NCBI GenBank assembly: GCA_051453625.1
Contig: JBOZIK010000001.1
Coordinates: forward strand, 73,645,014 to 73,702,780
Direction: 5' to 3'
DNA from: Welwitschia mirabilis
Lineage: Eukaryota; Gnetophyta; Gnetopsida; Welwitschiales
Length of the DNA: 57,767 bases
Position 1 is the first letter of the stretch, and every line of letters begins with the position of its first letter. The notes below the pieces were generated by a model. It was not told where the DNA came from. It searched no databases and worked only from the letters and a program-made list of their open reading frames with translations. Made by a program: the position numbers and the translations under genes. Below, in pieces: positions 12,437 through 24,730 of the stretch.

Positions 12437-14830
12437 CATGTATTTTATTATTTTCTTGATGAATATAGTGGTAATAACTAAGTTTGTATTACTAGTAGGA
12501 ACTAAATTAAAGCTACTTTCATTTCACCTTTTAGTACATTCATTTTTTGATGCATGCCTTTTAGACTTTGCAATTCTCCTAGTACATTTCAACATGCTAT
12601 GATGGGTATTTTCCCTGATATGCTAGAGTATTTGATTAAAATTTTTATGCTGACTTCTTTATTTATGATAAAACTTTTAAAGAAATTTTAAAATGATTAT
12701 AGAAAGTCCTTGTCCATTTTATTTCTAGTGTCCTACATTTATCTTAGAAAAAGAGTTTATTTTTAGTTAAAAATGGAATTGTTTTAGGTTACCATATTTT
12801 AAAAAAATGGATTGGGATGGACTTTGAGAAAGTTAGTATTATTTAAAACCTAAATCCTCCTACTAATGTGAAGTAGGTTAGATCTTTTATTAGTTATTGT
12901 GATTTTTACCATTGATTTAATCATGATTATATAAATACTTATAAACCCCTTTACTTATTACTAGAGAAAGAAACTAAATTTGAATAGAATGAATCTTATC
13001 ATCTTACTTTTAATAGGCTTTAATGTAAACTTTTTTATGCAGCTATTATAACAAAACCTAGAAAATGACTTTGAATTAATGTGTGATGTGAGTAATTTTG
13101 CTATGGGTGGGGTACTTTATCAAAAATATACAAATTATTTTAAAGTTATATATCTTACCATGTAAAATCTCTATCTAAAACTCAAATGAATATATTACTA
13201 CAAGGAAGGAAATATTAGCCATCATCTTTTGCCATGATACACTTAGATAATATCTTTTAGGTTTTTATATGAATGTTTATACTGACTATGCTACTATTCA
13301 TTGCCTTATGACTAAGAAAGATTCTAGTGCTAGATTGATTAGATGGATCCTCATTATGTAAAAGTTTAATTTGCCCATTATAAATAAAGCAAGTAAACAT
13401 AATTATGTTGCTGATCATTTGTTTCATCTTTCTTCTCCTCCTAATAAGTTTGCTATTGATGATTCTTTTCTAGATGAGCAACTTTTTATTATATATTCTA
13501 GTCATCCTCTTTCTTGATATCCAACTATTATTAATTAATTAGTTACCATAAAAACACTATAACATTGGATTTATAATTAATGCAAATATTTTCTCGAGAG
13601 AATAGATAACTGTAAGTGGATAGAGCCATATTTGTATTATAGGTGTAAAGACTAAATTATGTTAAAATATATGCTTGATTAAAAAAAAATCTAAAATTAT
13701 TAATCTTTATCATGGTGATGTTTATAGGGGACATTTTAGTGGACAGAAAATAGATATGAAATTTTTTCATTCCAGTTTTATTAGCTGACTCTTTTTTAGG
13801 ATTCTTTTGACTTTGTTAGAAGGTGTAATTCTTGTCAGCATTATAGTAGCCTTATTCATGCTCAGGATATGCTTCTTAGATCTATTCTTGAGTGTGAACC
13901 TTTTAATTATTGGAGTATTAATTTTCTAGGCCCTATTNNNNNNNNNNGATAAACATTATACTTTAATGGCTATCGATTATGTGACTAAATGGATTAAAGT
14001 TATTCCTATATTTTTGAATGATGTTTAGGCTATTTGTCATTTTCTTAGAACTCATATTTTTCAGAGATCTGATTTTTTTAGATTATCATTAGTAGTTAAA
14101 TAATTTATTTTATTAATTAGATTTTTAGAAAAATTATTTTATTCATTATCATAGAACATAGAGTAGCTTATGCTTATCATCGTTAGACTAATGGACAGGA
14201 TAAAAATTCTAACAAAAAATAAAAAAAATGTTATAAAAGCTTGTCTCTATTAAGAAGAAATATTGGGCTTCTAAGGTTAATGATGTCCTTTATGCTTACT
14301 ATACTACTTGACATACTTATTTTGGTTTTTCACCTTATAAACTTGTGTACAAAAAAATTTGTATTTTACCTATTAATGTGTGCTATAAATTTTATCATGC
14401 TTTACATTAACTTAATCTTATAGATCTTTATGAAAACATTAAACATAGATTAGCCCAATTAGATCACTTTAATTAAAAAAAACTCATGCTATACATCATT
14501 AATTAATCCATAAAGCCCAAGCTAAGTTTAAAAAGGTACTTTATAGAATGTTTGAACCAGGCTAACTTATTATTTTATATAATACTAGAGTACATCTTTT
14601 AAATAACAAGTTGACCTCTAAATGCTTAGGTTCTTATTCTGTATAAAGAGTGCATTCTAATGGATTAATTAATATTTTATATTTAGAAACTAAGGAGATT
14701 TGAAAAGTTAATAAATAATGGTTGAAATTGTACAAAGAATCTTTTAATGTAATTGTGAACATGATAAAAGCACTTATTTTAGAGATTTCCCTTGAAGATG
14801 AGGATTTCCTCCCTACCATTATTTGATTTT
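12437..14830 (+). pseudogene. Athila-like pol relic (RT-RNase H-integrase), element C
   Basis: It begins abruptly inside RT (YYFLDEYSG), with no primer site, gag or protease between it and the LTR. In order follow the RT region around FQHAMMGIFPDM (FMDD box degraded to FMLT, about 12640), KPLYLLLEKE, RNase H CDVSNFAMGGVL (about 13085), YTDYATIHCL, RLIRWI, the ADHL motif (about 13415), the integrase zinc finger CNSCQ (about 13830), integrase core LMAIDYVTKWI (after a 10-N gap at 13938), SPYKLVYKK (about 14330) and the KVNK terminus (about 14700). Stops are frequent. Other open frames here, such as 14241-14423, are shifted frames of this relic. Confidence 0.88.
13938..13947. other. Assembly gap (10 N)
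   Basis: A ten-N run inside the integrase of element C. Confidence 0.99.
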
Positions 14831-17040
14831 TTTTTTAGCTTATTTCTTTAGTAAATGTTATGATGTAATCTGATCATGTTTTAAAATTGACTTATGTCTT
14901 GCTTTATGAAGTCTTAATGACTAATATTGATACTTCGGTATTTTATAGTGGCACAATTGGATTCATCCAATCTTGAGACATTCCCATGTTTATGGACTTC
15001 ACTTTAATAGAAGATGCCTTAGTTCTTGTGTTTTTTTTTTTTTATAATGGTATAAGACCTTTAGTTATTTGGAAGTGTTAGTTTTTGTTTTTTTATCTTA
15101 CTTATTCATCTTCATATTTTTGATTATGTAATCATGTGGGATTTTTTGAGGAAAAGAGAAAAAAAGAACAAAATAAAATAATAATAATCATGTTCTATTG
15201 TATTTTGTGCTTAAAGAAAAATACATAGTCACCATGATGTATTACCACATCTAGGTAAATTTTTTCAAAAAAAAACCTTTGGAAGTGTTGGTAAGTATGA
15301 AAGCTCAACTAGGAAATTAGTTTTCCATGCTTTATAGGTTCTTACTTCTCTAACTTTGGTTGCACTCCTCTTATCATTGAAAAAGTTGTAATAAAATTTG
15401 AGGGTATGAGATTAGTGGTGTTCCTAATGTCATTAGAGGCATTGCTTATTTTTTAGACTCTTATTATTCTCACTTAATCATTTTACTTTTGAGGATTTGG
15501 GTGTCTTTATGGGATGAGAGTAGGTAAGTTCATTTATGAGTATCTTTTGATCTTGTTATTTATTGTTCTAGAATTTGAGTTTTGGTATCATCATAATCGC
15601 TATTCTTTCAAGTGGAAATTAATGAATTTTATAGATTTTATTATGCATTTTTATTTAGGTGGCTTTATGATGTCTTCCTTGGGAATTTGCTAGGCTAGAA
15701 TTTAAGATAGATAAGCAATTTGATCCTTATTTCTCATGTTTGTTTTCCTCCTTCTTTTCTTTAATTTTTTAGTTTATTATTCCAACATCATTTTTACATT
15801 TCATCATTCTTATGTAGGACCCTATCATTTAGTAGTTTTTTACTATTCATTCATGTTTATTTATTTTTAGTTAACATTTAAATTTCTTAGAACATCTTTT
15901 TGTTTCATAGGTTTTATGAGATTCCTTGTACCTTTTGGAGTTCTATACTTTCTCTAGTATTACTTTTTAGTATAGGTACATCTATTTAGTTTTCATTATT
16001 AGGTTTTAATCTAGTTAGTTTATTTTCTTTAGCCATAGTTTTTTTTTTTTTTTTTTTTAAGTTTTCCTACTTCATCTCAATTTTCATGGTTTTCTTTCTT
16101 ATTTTCTATTTTTTTTTGCGTTTTCTGATAAAATCTGATACTTTGATGATCATATTTGAGCCTAATTTTGTTGGCTGACATCTTTATTTTTGCTAAAACT
16201 TTATCATGTTTTGTTGTTTACATGGTCATATATATGACACCAGAAGGATGATAGTCTAATTTTTTCTGAGAGTTGTCGTAGAGCTATTGTCTAGATGACA
16301 CAACCAAATGATAATGTAATAAAATTGTAGCTCAAATTCTTTTTCCTCATTTTTCTTCATTTGCTTGTTATTTCTGCCTATTCTTTTAAGAGACAATGAT
16401 CCCTCTGGATCATGCTAACATTTTGGATTTTGTCCTACTCAATTTCGTGTCTAGATTTTAGAGTTTTGATAAAATTTATCGAAATCAGATATGTTTTTAT
16501 CTCCCTATTATTTTTCAATTTTTTCTCCTATTTTTTAACCTTTTGATGCATAGTTTTCATGTATGTTTATTATGTTTTCATGATCTTCAATTTGGATCTT
16601 ATGGATTTGAATTTCACCACATATTTTACAAGTTATGATCAATTGTGTGTTTTACAAGGAAATTTTAACTTTTCATTTTTAACACTTATTTTCTTGTAAA
16701 CTATAGGTCAAAACATAGTAATCCTTTAGGTAAAATTGATTAGTTTCATGTGTTCTATGATTCTACTATATTATTTTTTATTTGAGAATTTTGAATTTTT
16801 GTCATATGTGTGGGCTACTTAAAACATTGCTTTTCCATTTTTCATGTGTTTGACATTTTTCTTCTCATGTTTAGGCAATCTAAGACATATTGAAATTTTT
16901 AGAAGAAGTAGGATGTATTTTTATCATTTTTCTTATTTTTTATCAACTTTGGGAATTGTTATTGCACATTCATGTGACATATTTGATGTATATTTCCATT
17001 CTTGCATGATGTTTTTTATATATTTTCAATTGAGTAGGCC
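14831..17040 (+). other. Post-pol region of element C, first part
   Basis: Non-coding, T-rich. The first 800 bases match 1061-1800 and 45400-46200. Palindrome-type motifs related to the LTR ones lie at 16225-16260 and 16293-16312 (GTCTAGATGAC). A poly-T tract sits at 16039-16060. No gene is supported; the frame at 16844-17062 shows no family. Confidence 0.55.
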
Positions 17041-17099
17041 TCATATGTGTAGATCTAGATAGGGTGAGACCGAGAATAAAGACATAGAGTAGAAGGTGA

Positions 17100-18290
17100 G
17101 CCCATTAGTACCATCAGAGATAGAGTGTGTAGAGTCAACACATCCATCACCTCGACATAAATGATCCTTAACAATTAAAATAGCTAGTATCTATGTTGAG
17201 AGACACTTTAAAGATTTCATAAGCTACATAGAGCTTGAATTTGATGAATCACCAATGCACATGAGTCATTTTTTATCTCAGAGATGAAGGAGTTCTATAA
17301 AACCATGCATATAGAGCGTTGGCTAGATTTTCTTGGTTAGCTCGTTGATATAATTGTTGCTTACATTTAAGACCAACAAATTGTAATTCTTTCATCCCAT
17401 ATCGTAGTAGCCATAGATCTTGATGGGCTTGAAATTCTTCATATTCATTTAGCCAGTGGAATTGAGGAGCACCATGCATATGACATTGTATTAGATATAC
17501 CCATGGATCTGACAATAGATAGGTGGGAAATTCTTATTACATAGTTGATTCTTGCATATAGAGGACTTCACAGAGGGTTGATCCATAACATTAGTCCATC
17601 ATTTTATGATAGTTATCTGATGGTAATACATTTTTAGATTCTAACAGCTTTTAAATAGGAAGAGAAAATGGATTATTGACATTTATTTGGAGGAGACTTA
17701 GATTCATGTGTGAGGCATGACAGCTATAAATGTTTCTTTACCTAGTCTTCTCTTAGCTCTTTTTAGATGATTTGGGATACTAGAGCCTATGGTAAAGTAA
17801 CATTAATCTCATATCTAGAATTTAGCTTACTATTTATAGGACATGGACATATAGGTACTAGAAGAGGCAAAGCAACCTCAGGTATAGAGATCTGTGGTTG
17901 GGGCTATGCTTGAGCAGATACAAGACCTCCTAGAAGAGACTACTGAGACCATTAGAGATTTTATGGACTGAGGTATTCAGACATTAGACCAAAGGATCTA
18001 GGTTCTTGATTAGGGGACAGAGACATTAGAGTAGAGGATCTTAACTATTGAGAGGAGAGTTAGCACTCTAAGGACTAAATTATTGACATGCACTAATGTG
18101 TTATTTGTATTAAGTAGAGTGTAATAGTAGATATTCTAGAGGCTATATGTGTCTAGGGCGATGAGATGGTCTATTCCATTTCTACATCTTTGGACCTCTA
18201 TTTTTCTTCTAAACCTGAGAATCCTCCTTCTTTTGCTCCCTATACCTGAGGTAGCTTCCTAGACAGAATTCATCATGTAATAATAAGGGA
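17100..18290 (+). pseudogene. Extra post-pol ORF relic of element C
   Basis: Translation gives ISEMKEFYKTMHIERWLD (about 17275), then LHRGLIHNISPSFYDS (about 17570), the same order as HFTSKIREFYNTMHIE and IIHRGLIYNISSSFHDS in element B at 49300-49650. The V-EFY and I-N-LP-GGHRDE-like layout resembles the domain annotated in Pfam as a putative plant transposon protein (Transposase_32, name from memory), common in plant repeats. It sits between pol and the polypurine tract, where Athila elements carry an extra, env-like ORF. Stops abound. The 80-residue minus-strand open frame at 17273-17515 is antisense to it. Confidence 0.5.
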
Positions 18291-18782
18291 AGTGATTTTT
18301 TGATATTTTGTATCTTTCCCTCTATGTATTTTTATACTGAAACTCATTATTTATATATACATCATTTTTGAGTCTAGCATGATATATTTTTTCATCTGAT
18401 TTTTATGATTATCTTTATTTTTCACATGTTATGATGAAAAATAATTTTATTTGAGTGATTTTTTATTCATTACTATATAATTTAGTGGGGGGATTTTAAT
18501 TATAAACTAATCATTTATCTAAAAAATTTCCATTATAGGTTCCTATTTCCAATATTAGTTTTTAAGCATGTCATCCCTTTAATCATTTAAATGACGGTAT
18601 GGCTAGTCTTTAAAATAGATGAAATGTTTAGTTTTATGAATTTTTATAATTTAGTTTATATCTTTAAGACCCTTACAAATTTTTTTAAGATAAATTCCTT
18701 AGTAGATTAGTTATTTTTATTGTTAAATAAGTTATTTTACAATCATAGTTTACTACCTAGTTTTATTAGGGATTAATAAGGT
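18291..18782 (+). other. Element C tail before the polypurine tract
   Basis: AT-rich, non-coding. It aligns loosely with 50240-50720 of element B, sharing the closing GACTAATAAG-type block before the polypurine tract. Nothing else is seen. Confidence 0.5.
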
Positions 18783-18796
18783 TAAGTGGAGGGCTA
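18783..18796 (+). promoter_or_regulatory. Polypurine tract of element C
   Basis: TAAGTGGAGGGCTA directly before TGTTGCACTA, matching the sites of elements A and B. Confidence 0.7.
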
Positions 18797-20006
18797 TGTT
18801 GCACTACCAACTTGCATATCTTAGATAGGATATTTTAAGTAGTTTTACAGGATATTAGATAGGCTTATGATGGAATTCCATGATAATGAAGAGCTGAGAT
18901 GAAAGATATAAAAACACGTAATCTCCATAACATTTTACAGCATTTGGAGCAGTTTCTAATACTTTATATTTTTGAGATAAATTTCCTATAAAACATTGAT
19001 GATAGGCATTAGATGAATACTTGTAAAAGTCTATCATCCATCTCATTATCCAAATGATAGAATAGATGATAGACTAGTTAAAGTTAATGAGGATGCTAGA
19101 TGACATGGATTACTTATGAGATGGAATCATCTCCTATATCATCTGGACGACTAGCAAGACGACATCCATAATGGATTTGGTGAGTGATTTAACTTTTACT
19201 TTGGTTTTAGATATTACTTCTGAATGAGTTTATCTCTTTTTTAGTGTCTTCTGGGGGACCTCTCCATGGAGATCTATTCCTGTGAGTCCCTTCCAAAAGC
19301 TCTCCTTACCTTAGTCAAACTTAGCTCTTGCTATTTGTTTATGTCTTTTGGTGCAACCATTAGAGTTGTTTTCATGCTTGTCTATCTGTCCTATTATCTA
19401 CATGTTATTATTAATAACTATCAATTCCACCCTCAACTTCATATTGTCTTTACTTATATCAAAAATTCTCATGATAAAAGATCAAAGTACTAGAGATCCA
19501 TCCTTAGTAGTTGTAAAGAGATGTCTTCCTTGGTGTTGGGCTATTATTTTTTCATTCAGGTATAGCTGATTTGTAATACATATATGGTTTAATTAATACA
19601 AAGATTTATTTTTCATTTCTTATATTTATTTATTCTTATCTCTCATAGTTTATGTTAATCTTGATTTAGTAATAATTTCTTAAGTGATATAGGTTATGAA
19701 GGAAACCTTTATTAAGGTTTAACATTATTAGCTTAGTTGCATTATTTCTTTTTATTCCTAAATTAAATTTGCATAAGTGTATTGCATTGTGATTTTTTCT
19801 AAATTATAATTTTTCTTATTGATAGAATACAAAGTGTTTCTTATATAAACAAATGCTCTTTCTCTAGCTAGGGCCTTCAACGGATTATGACATTTGGATA
19901 AACTCCTATCTATATTACTGTATTATGTTGTGTAGATATCTATTTTATTTGTAAATGATAGGATTTTCTTAAGCTTAAATCATTTGCACAAGTACATACT
20001 GCAATA
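18797..20006 (+). repeat. Athila-like 3' LTR of element C
   Basis: It starts TGTTGCACTACC and ends near TACTGCAATA, about 1.2 kb. It carries two palindrome units (about 19031-19071 and 19124-19163). It is more diverged from the 11055 LTR than expected for a simple pair, so the two may have come together by recombination. Two overlapping frames at 19266-19569 are LTR sequence. Confidence 0.8.
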
Positions 20007-20543
20007 TTTATATTGGTTATAATTCTATAACAGCTTTATAATTGATATAGATCATCAGGGTAACCTATGATAAGTTGATATTGTTAGTTCATTACTTGCA
20101 TTTTATTTTATATTGCATTTCATAATTATCATAGTTGCATTCCATTATATTCTATTCAATGTGCCTTATCATTTATATTAGTTAGGGTTTAGTGATAGTA
20201 ATTACTAATTGATCTAGATTATAAGAGCAAATCTTGATGATAAGAAGTTAGTAATTAAGTAGATCTATTACTTAGAGTTATTTCATTTACATCAACTTTA
20301 CAAGTATTACATTAGCATTTATCTCATATAGTATTTTTTCATTGTTCCTATTTCATTTACTTAAATGAAAAAACTTAAAAAATACTTTACCAAATTAATT
20401 TCATAATTTAAAGTCTAGTATCTTTGATGAATTATAACATTTAGGTTAACTCCCAACTATACTAGCATGTGCTTTATGCAAGTATTTATAGTTAACAAGG
20501 ATTTACTTAAGGACTTAAGGATCACACAAATATACCTGCATCA
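20007..20543 (+). repeat. 3' half of an Athila-like LTR (5' LTR of element B)
   Basis: Collinear with the last 520 bases of the LTR at 50737-51992, from ATATTGGTTATAA to TGCATCA. It follows the complete LTR of element C without spacer, so the LTR tail is present twice. The terminal CATCA is followed at once by a primer site, so this is the end of a 5' LTR lacking its U3. Confidence 0.75.
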
Positions 20544-20545
20544 TT

Positions 20546-20565
20546 TTGGTGCTATTGCTTAGGAA
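20546..20565 (+). promoter_or_regulatory. Decayed tRNA-Asp-type primer binding site
   Basis: TTGGTGCTATTGCTTAGGAA matches the usual Athila/Tat site TTGGCGCCGTTGCCGGGGAA except at C-to-T and G-to-A positions, exactly what loss of methylated cytosines would produce. It lies two bases after the LTR end and supports the Athila/Tat placement. Confidence 0.8.
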
Positions 20566-21188
20566 GGCCACAAGGAGCTAGAGGATTATTACTATAATAG
20601 ATAAGTAACTTAACTTTCAATTTAGGTTATTTATTTAAAGTAGTGCTATATTTCTATTTTAGATTTCATAGGTTTATTTTTGTAATTTTTTAGTTTTCAT
20701 AGTATTACAAAGCTATTTTGTCCCATCTATTCTCTAAATGACACAAGTGAAAAATGGTCTATAACTAGGGTTTTCAATTTCTTTTTAGTAATTAAGTTTT
20801 TTAAATTTTCAGAAGAATAATAAACCAAATGTCATTCACTCTGACGTTTGAATGATATAAAGACAATGAAGTTTTAATAATTTTTTTGAGTATGCAGGGA
20901 TATAATAATTTCTGATAGGAATACAAAATATCAGAGAAAGCAAAGTATAATTGAGGATAACATCAAAGAATGATTATTTGATTATAAGAAAAATCTAGGT
21001 ACGCATATCCTAGATACTCAAAATGATTCAAGTATTCTAAGAATTGAAGAAGAAGATTTTTTTTAGCTCTATAATTTTAGAATTAAATTTTTTAAAAGAA
21101 GATTATAAAAATAATAACATAGAATTGAATCATTTTGTTTCTTCTTTATCAATGCTAAACTTAATTAAAAGTTTAAATAAGTAGTTTC
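20566..21188 (+). other. Leader and start of gag region of element B
   Basis: AT-rich sequence between the primer site and the Sirevirus insertion. A palindrome-like piece (GTCATTCACTCTGACG) lies near 20842. No clear protein domain is visible. The last five bases GTTTC resemble ATTTC at 39083-39087, just after the inserted block, as expected for a target site duplication. Confidence 0.5.
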
Positions 21189-22585
21189 TGATAGGATTAA
21201 GAAACTTAGAGGGGGGTTAAATAGGTTCTTTTAAAACTTAATGATTAATCTGAAATAAATCTATTTAAAACACAACTTGATATAAAAATAAATTAATCTA
21301 CTATGTGCATAAAATAATAAGAAACTAAAAGTAAAGAATCAAAATAAAAGGCATAAACTACCAATTTGATGAAAGCCGGATTTATAGTGGTTCGGGAACC
21401 CTCCTACTCCACTCTCGATAATCAACTTCTCCCAAGCTGGATCTTAGATCTATACTACTCTACCAGGTATTCTAGGTTTATCTATAACCTTTATAAGTAG
21501 ATTTTTTCTAGGATAATTCCAACCTTCATAATAGATGTTTCAAGGCTTAGTCTCAACCTATAGCACAAAGTTTTCAAGGCTAAGTCTCAATCTTTAACAA
21601 AAACTTTTCAAGGCTTAGTCTCAACCTTTAGTAATAGAGATAGTGATTTGGTAATGCATTAATAGCACAAATATCACTTGTTTGGAAATAGTACAATAGA
21701 TGAAGCTCTCCTGATATAACAATACATTAATGTAGCTCTAGATCTAACAAAGAAGAAAGTATAAATGCCAATGGTATTTCTCCTTCTATTAGCAATGTTT
21801 AAAATCCAAGATATAATAATATCAATGCATAGCTTGATCTTTTTGATCCTAAATGATTTAGCTAAATGAGAATAGTTTCAAAAGATTTCTTAGTCATTTA
21901 TCGCTTAGCTATTTATAATGGAAGACTATTAGGGTTTATTACAATTGAATTGTGCCTCCAATGACTATAAACAACTAGAAAATGGCTACCTAATGGCTAG
22001 ATAATGGATATGTAATGTTAATAAAAAATTTTTTTTGGTACTATCCTATCAATCCTATAAAAATTAGGTCAATTCCATGTGGTGCCATGAATTACATAGG
22101 TTACCTAATATAAAGATTTAGTCACCTTAGGTTTTTATGTCTTCATGTCTGATTGAACCCATCTAGGTCCAGTCAATCCTAGTTTGGTTAACTCCATCTT
22201 GGATCTGATCAACCCCTTGTCTCTCAATCTAGGAATACTATCTGTTAGATTCTTAAATTTGGTCAACCCCATGAAAATTCGGTTGACCCCTTGCCATTTA
22301 GTTTAGGGATACTAATTCTCTAGGTTATAGGTCCAGTTGACCCCATTATAATCTAGTCGATCCCTTTTAATGCAGTCCATTTTCATTTGACAGCTTCATG
22401 TGTGATTGACTCTTTTAGGATCTAGTCAACCCTTCTAGAGAGTAAACTAACTAAATAGGTTTTTGATGCATATTTTAGTTCCATCTTTCAAATTTTAAAA
22501 ACTCAAATTCTTCTGCACACAATATAAAAAATTTGCTATACAAGAGACATTAGTTTGACATTAATTAGTAAAATATAATCTAACA
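21189..22585 (-). repeat. Sirevirus-like LTR1 (3' LTR)
   Basis: On the minus strand it runs TGTTAGATTATATTTT to CTTAATCCTATCA, 1397 bp, with TG...CA ends. Its partner LTR2 at 26943-28311 is collinear throughout. The box GTGGTTCGGGAACCCTCC, then TACTCCACTC (21388-21415), recalls a conserved U5 motif of Sireviruses. The 22140-22440 segment holds about a dozen degenerate GGTCGACC/GATCAACCCC motifs. Confidence 0.85.
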
Positions 22586-23300
22586 ATCTTCCCCTTTGAC
22601 ATTGATGGCAAATAAATAAGTGATTTTAAGATAAACAAATTTAAGCTCGTTCATCAAACAAATTTAAAGCATATTATTATAATATGAACTCCCCCTTTTA
22701 CAAAGCCATATAAACAACATTAAAAAAAGGGTATATATAAAATATTTCTAAAACAAACCATTTTTAGTTGATGCATATATTTAAAAACACAACATTTTCT
22801 TCCCCTTTGACATCAATGGCAGAGAAATATAAACCTTATATATGTGTCTAGAAATATCAAATTTTCTCCTCCTAACATTATGCTATAGTAATAATCTAAG
22901 ATTGAGACAAGTTGAGGTATTTTAAACAAACAATATTTGGTGCTCTTGAATGTAGCCAATTTAATTTTGTACAATTTAGGAATTAAGAAGGAATAATGAT
23001 AATTATAATATGATCAAGAACATTGATTTAATTAGATGACATAAATACTTTAATTTATTTTGAAATGTTATAATAATTTTAAGCTTTTCAAAATCAGCAC
23101 ATATAATATCACACTATCAAAAGAGATATACCAAATGATACAAAGATTATGCTAAAAAAGATAATTGAATTACATTATGACTAAAACATTACAAGTCTAA
23201 CATGCAAGAATTACAAAGAAAATAATTGCTTATCAAGAGCATATAATTGAACTTTAACAAATAAGCATAACTAAATCTCCTCTTTTTAACATCAAATAAG
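22586..23300 (-). promoter_or_regulatory. Multiple polypurine-tract repeats (Sirevirus hallmark), copy 1
   Basis: On the minus strand AATGTCAAAGGGGAAGAT lies directly before LTR1 (22586-22604). Further copies are at about 22683-22700 (AAAAGGGGGAGTT), 22795-22820 (GATGTCAAAGGGGAAGAA) and a worn one at about 23277-23300. Sireviruses are known for multiplied tracts of just this form upstream of the 3' LTR. The spacer between them shows no gene. Confidence 0.75.
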
Positions 23301-23356
23301 AGGAGAGAATACCAAACATAAACTAAAAAATAAAAGATTTAATCAAAATACTCATT

Positions 23357-24365
23357 TTATTCTTCTTCCTCTTTAGAGTCTTCCTCATCTTCTCCAATGC
23401 CAACTAAATTAGTAGCCTTTGCTAAGGTATCCACAATGTCATATCTAGCTGTGATGTAGGCTTCTTTCATGTGTCTGGTATGGGAGTAAATCCATTTTAG
23501 ATATAAAAGAGTCTTATTAGGAGATGTTTCCTTTGGATTTTCAGATAGAGATTTCTTGGAGAGGGTAAAGATATGCATGCAAGACAAGGTCGCATGCCCA
23601 ATGGGTGACATTAACTAAAGAGTTTCCAACTTAGAATGAAAAGTAACATGAAAATGGTAACAAATGCTAGTAATAAGCATAGAGTAGGATTAAGCCCTAG
23701 TTCTGTGGTATTCCAACTACAAGGCCATATTTTTTAGTATTATAGTAAGAGCATCAATGGAATGCTCAGTTCCTACCAAATACATCAAATAGGCTCAATA
23801 ATAGGAGGCCTTATCATGATGGCCACTAAAGGTAAAAAGTTATAAGTAAAAACTAAATAAATAAAATGGTATTTAGGAGACAAAAAAAAGCTAGATAAAG
23901 TATGCTTCTAAGAGTGTACCCTATTATAAATATCCCTGATAATTATAGGATTGTCTTCCATGGTCTCTTTGAGAGGCTAAAACTCCTCATAGTCTCCCTT
24001 TGAAAGATTAGTCAGCTAAGAAATGAGATTTAATGTTGCTCTCATTCTCTTACCCAAAATAAGGGCTTTAAAAGTCCTAGAATTATGATTAAAAGAGGCA
24101 TTACAATAAAACATCCTAGTAAGAAAAGGATAAGATAGATCTGAAACATCTAAGAAATGGTTGAGATCTTGTTTTCTTAAGAGTTAAATCACTTCCTTGA
24201 GTCCCCTGAGTTCTAATGTAGCTATAGATCGCTCTTGATACATAACCTTCTTCTCAAACTTCTCATTGAACTTCTTAATATCATCTTTGACATTCCTTAG
24301 TAGAAGATCATTGGATCCCTTAAAGGGGCCTCCTTTATTCTTCTCCTATAAGAGCTTTTAAACAT
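23357..24365 (-). pseudogene. Cargo ORF of non-autonomous Sirevirus, copy 1
   Basis: The minus-strand ATG at 24363-24365 gives MFKSSYRRRIKEA, and the preserved C-terminus (23357-23611) ends in an acidic tail GIGEDEEDSKEEEE. It is collinear with the better preserved copy at 29066-30109, but at least one frameshift and several stops break it. A TATA box and telo-box sit upstream (24490-24512). The reading frame shows no similarity to RT or integrase; see copy 2 for the domain call. Confidence 0.65.
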
Positions 24366-24489
24366 TCTAACACTCTTTGAAAGAAAAAAAACTAATAAAA
24401 TCACTAGATTTGCAAGCAAGATCTGTAGATCTTGAAATAAAATCAGTAGATCTGAGAGCTAGAAGGGACTAGAACATAATGAAATCAAG

Positions 24490-24512
24490 TTAGGGTTACA
24501 TCTTTTTTATAA
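24490..24512 (-). promoter_or_regulatory. Putative internal promoter of cargo ORF, copy 1
   Basis: On the minus strand TATAAAAAA (24504-24512) is followed by AACCCTAA (24490-24497, a telo-box), then about 125 bases to the ATG at 24365. The same pair at the same distance precedes copy 2. Confidence 0.5.
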
Positions 24513-24730
24513 ACTTAAGGAAATAGCACAAAATGAAGAAAGAAATCAGATTCATCGATTGTACTTCTGCACTGTAATTTGTAAGGTTCAGTTAATCACT
24601 TAAAGTTCTAGCCAACCCATGGAGACATGGGTATACAATACTAGAAGAAGTCTAGGCAACTGGGCTCTCAAGCTAATCAACCAACCAAATCTGGTTAACT
24701 GAATCATAGATTCATTCGACTTCCCTACAA

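Noticed and set aside
14241-14423. A short plus-strand hydrophobic frame
   Set aside because: A shifted frame of the element C integrase, as shown by the SPYKLVYKK frame in register with the other elements.
17273-17515. An 80-codon minus-strand open frame that looks well-composed
   Set aside because: It is antisense to the post-pol ORF relic, whose plus-strand motifs are shared with element B.
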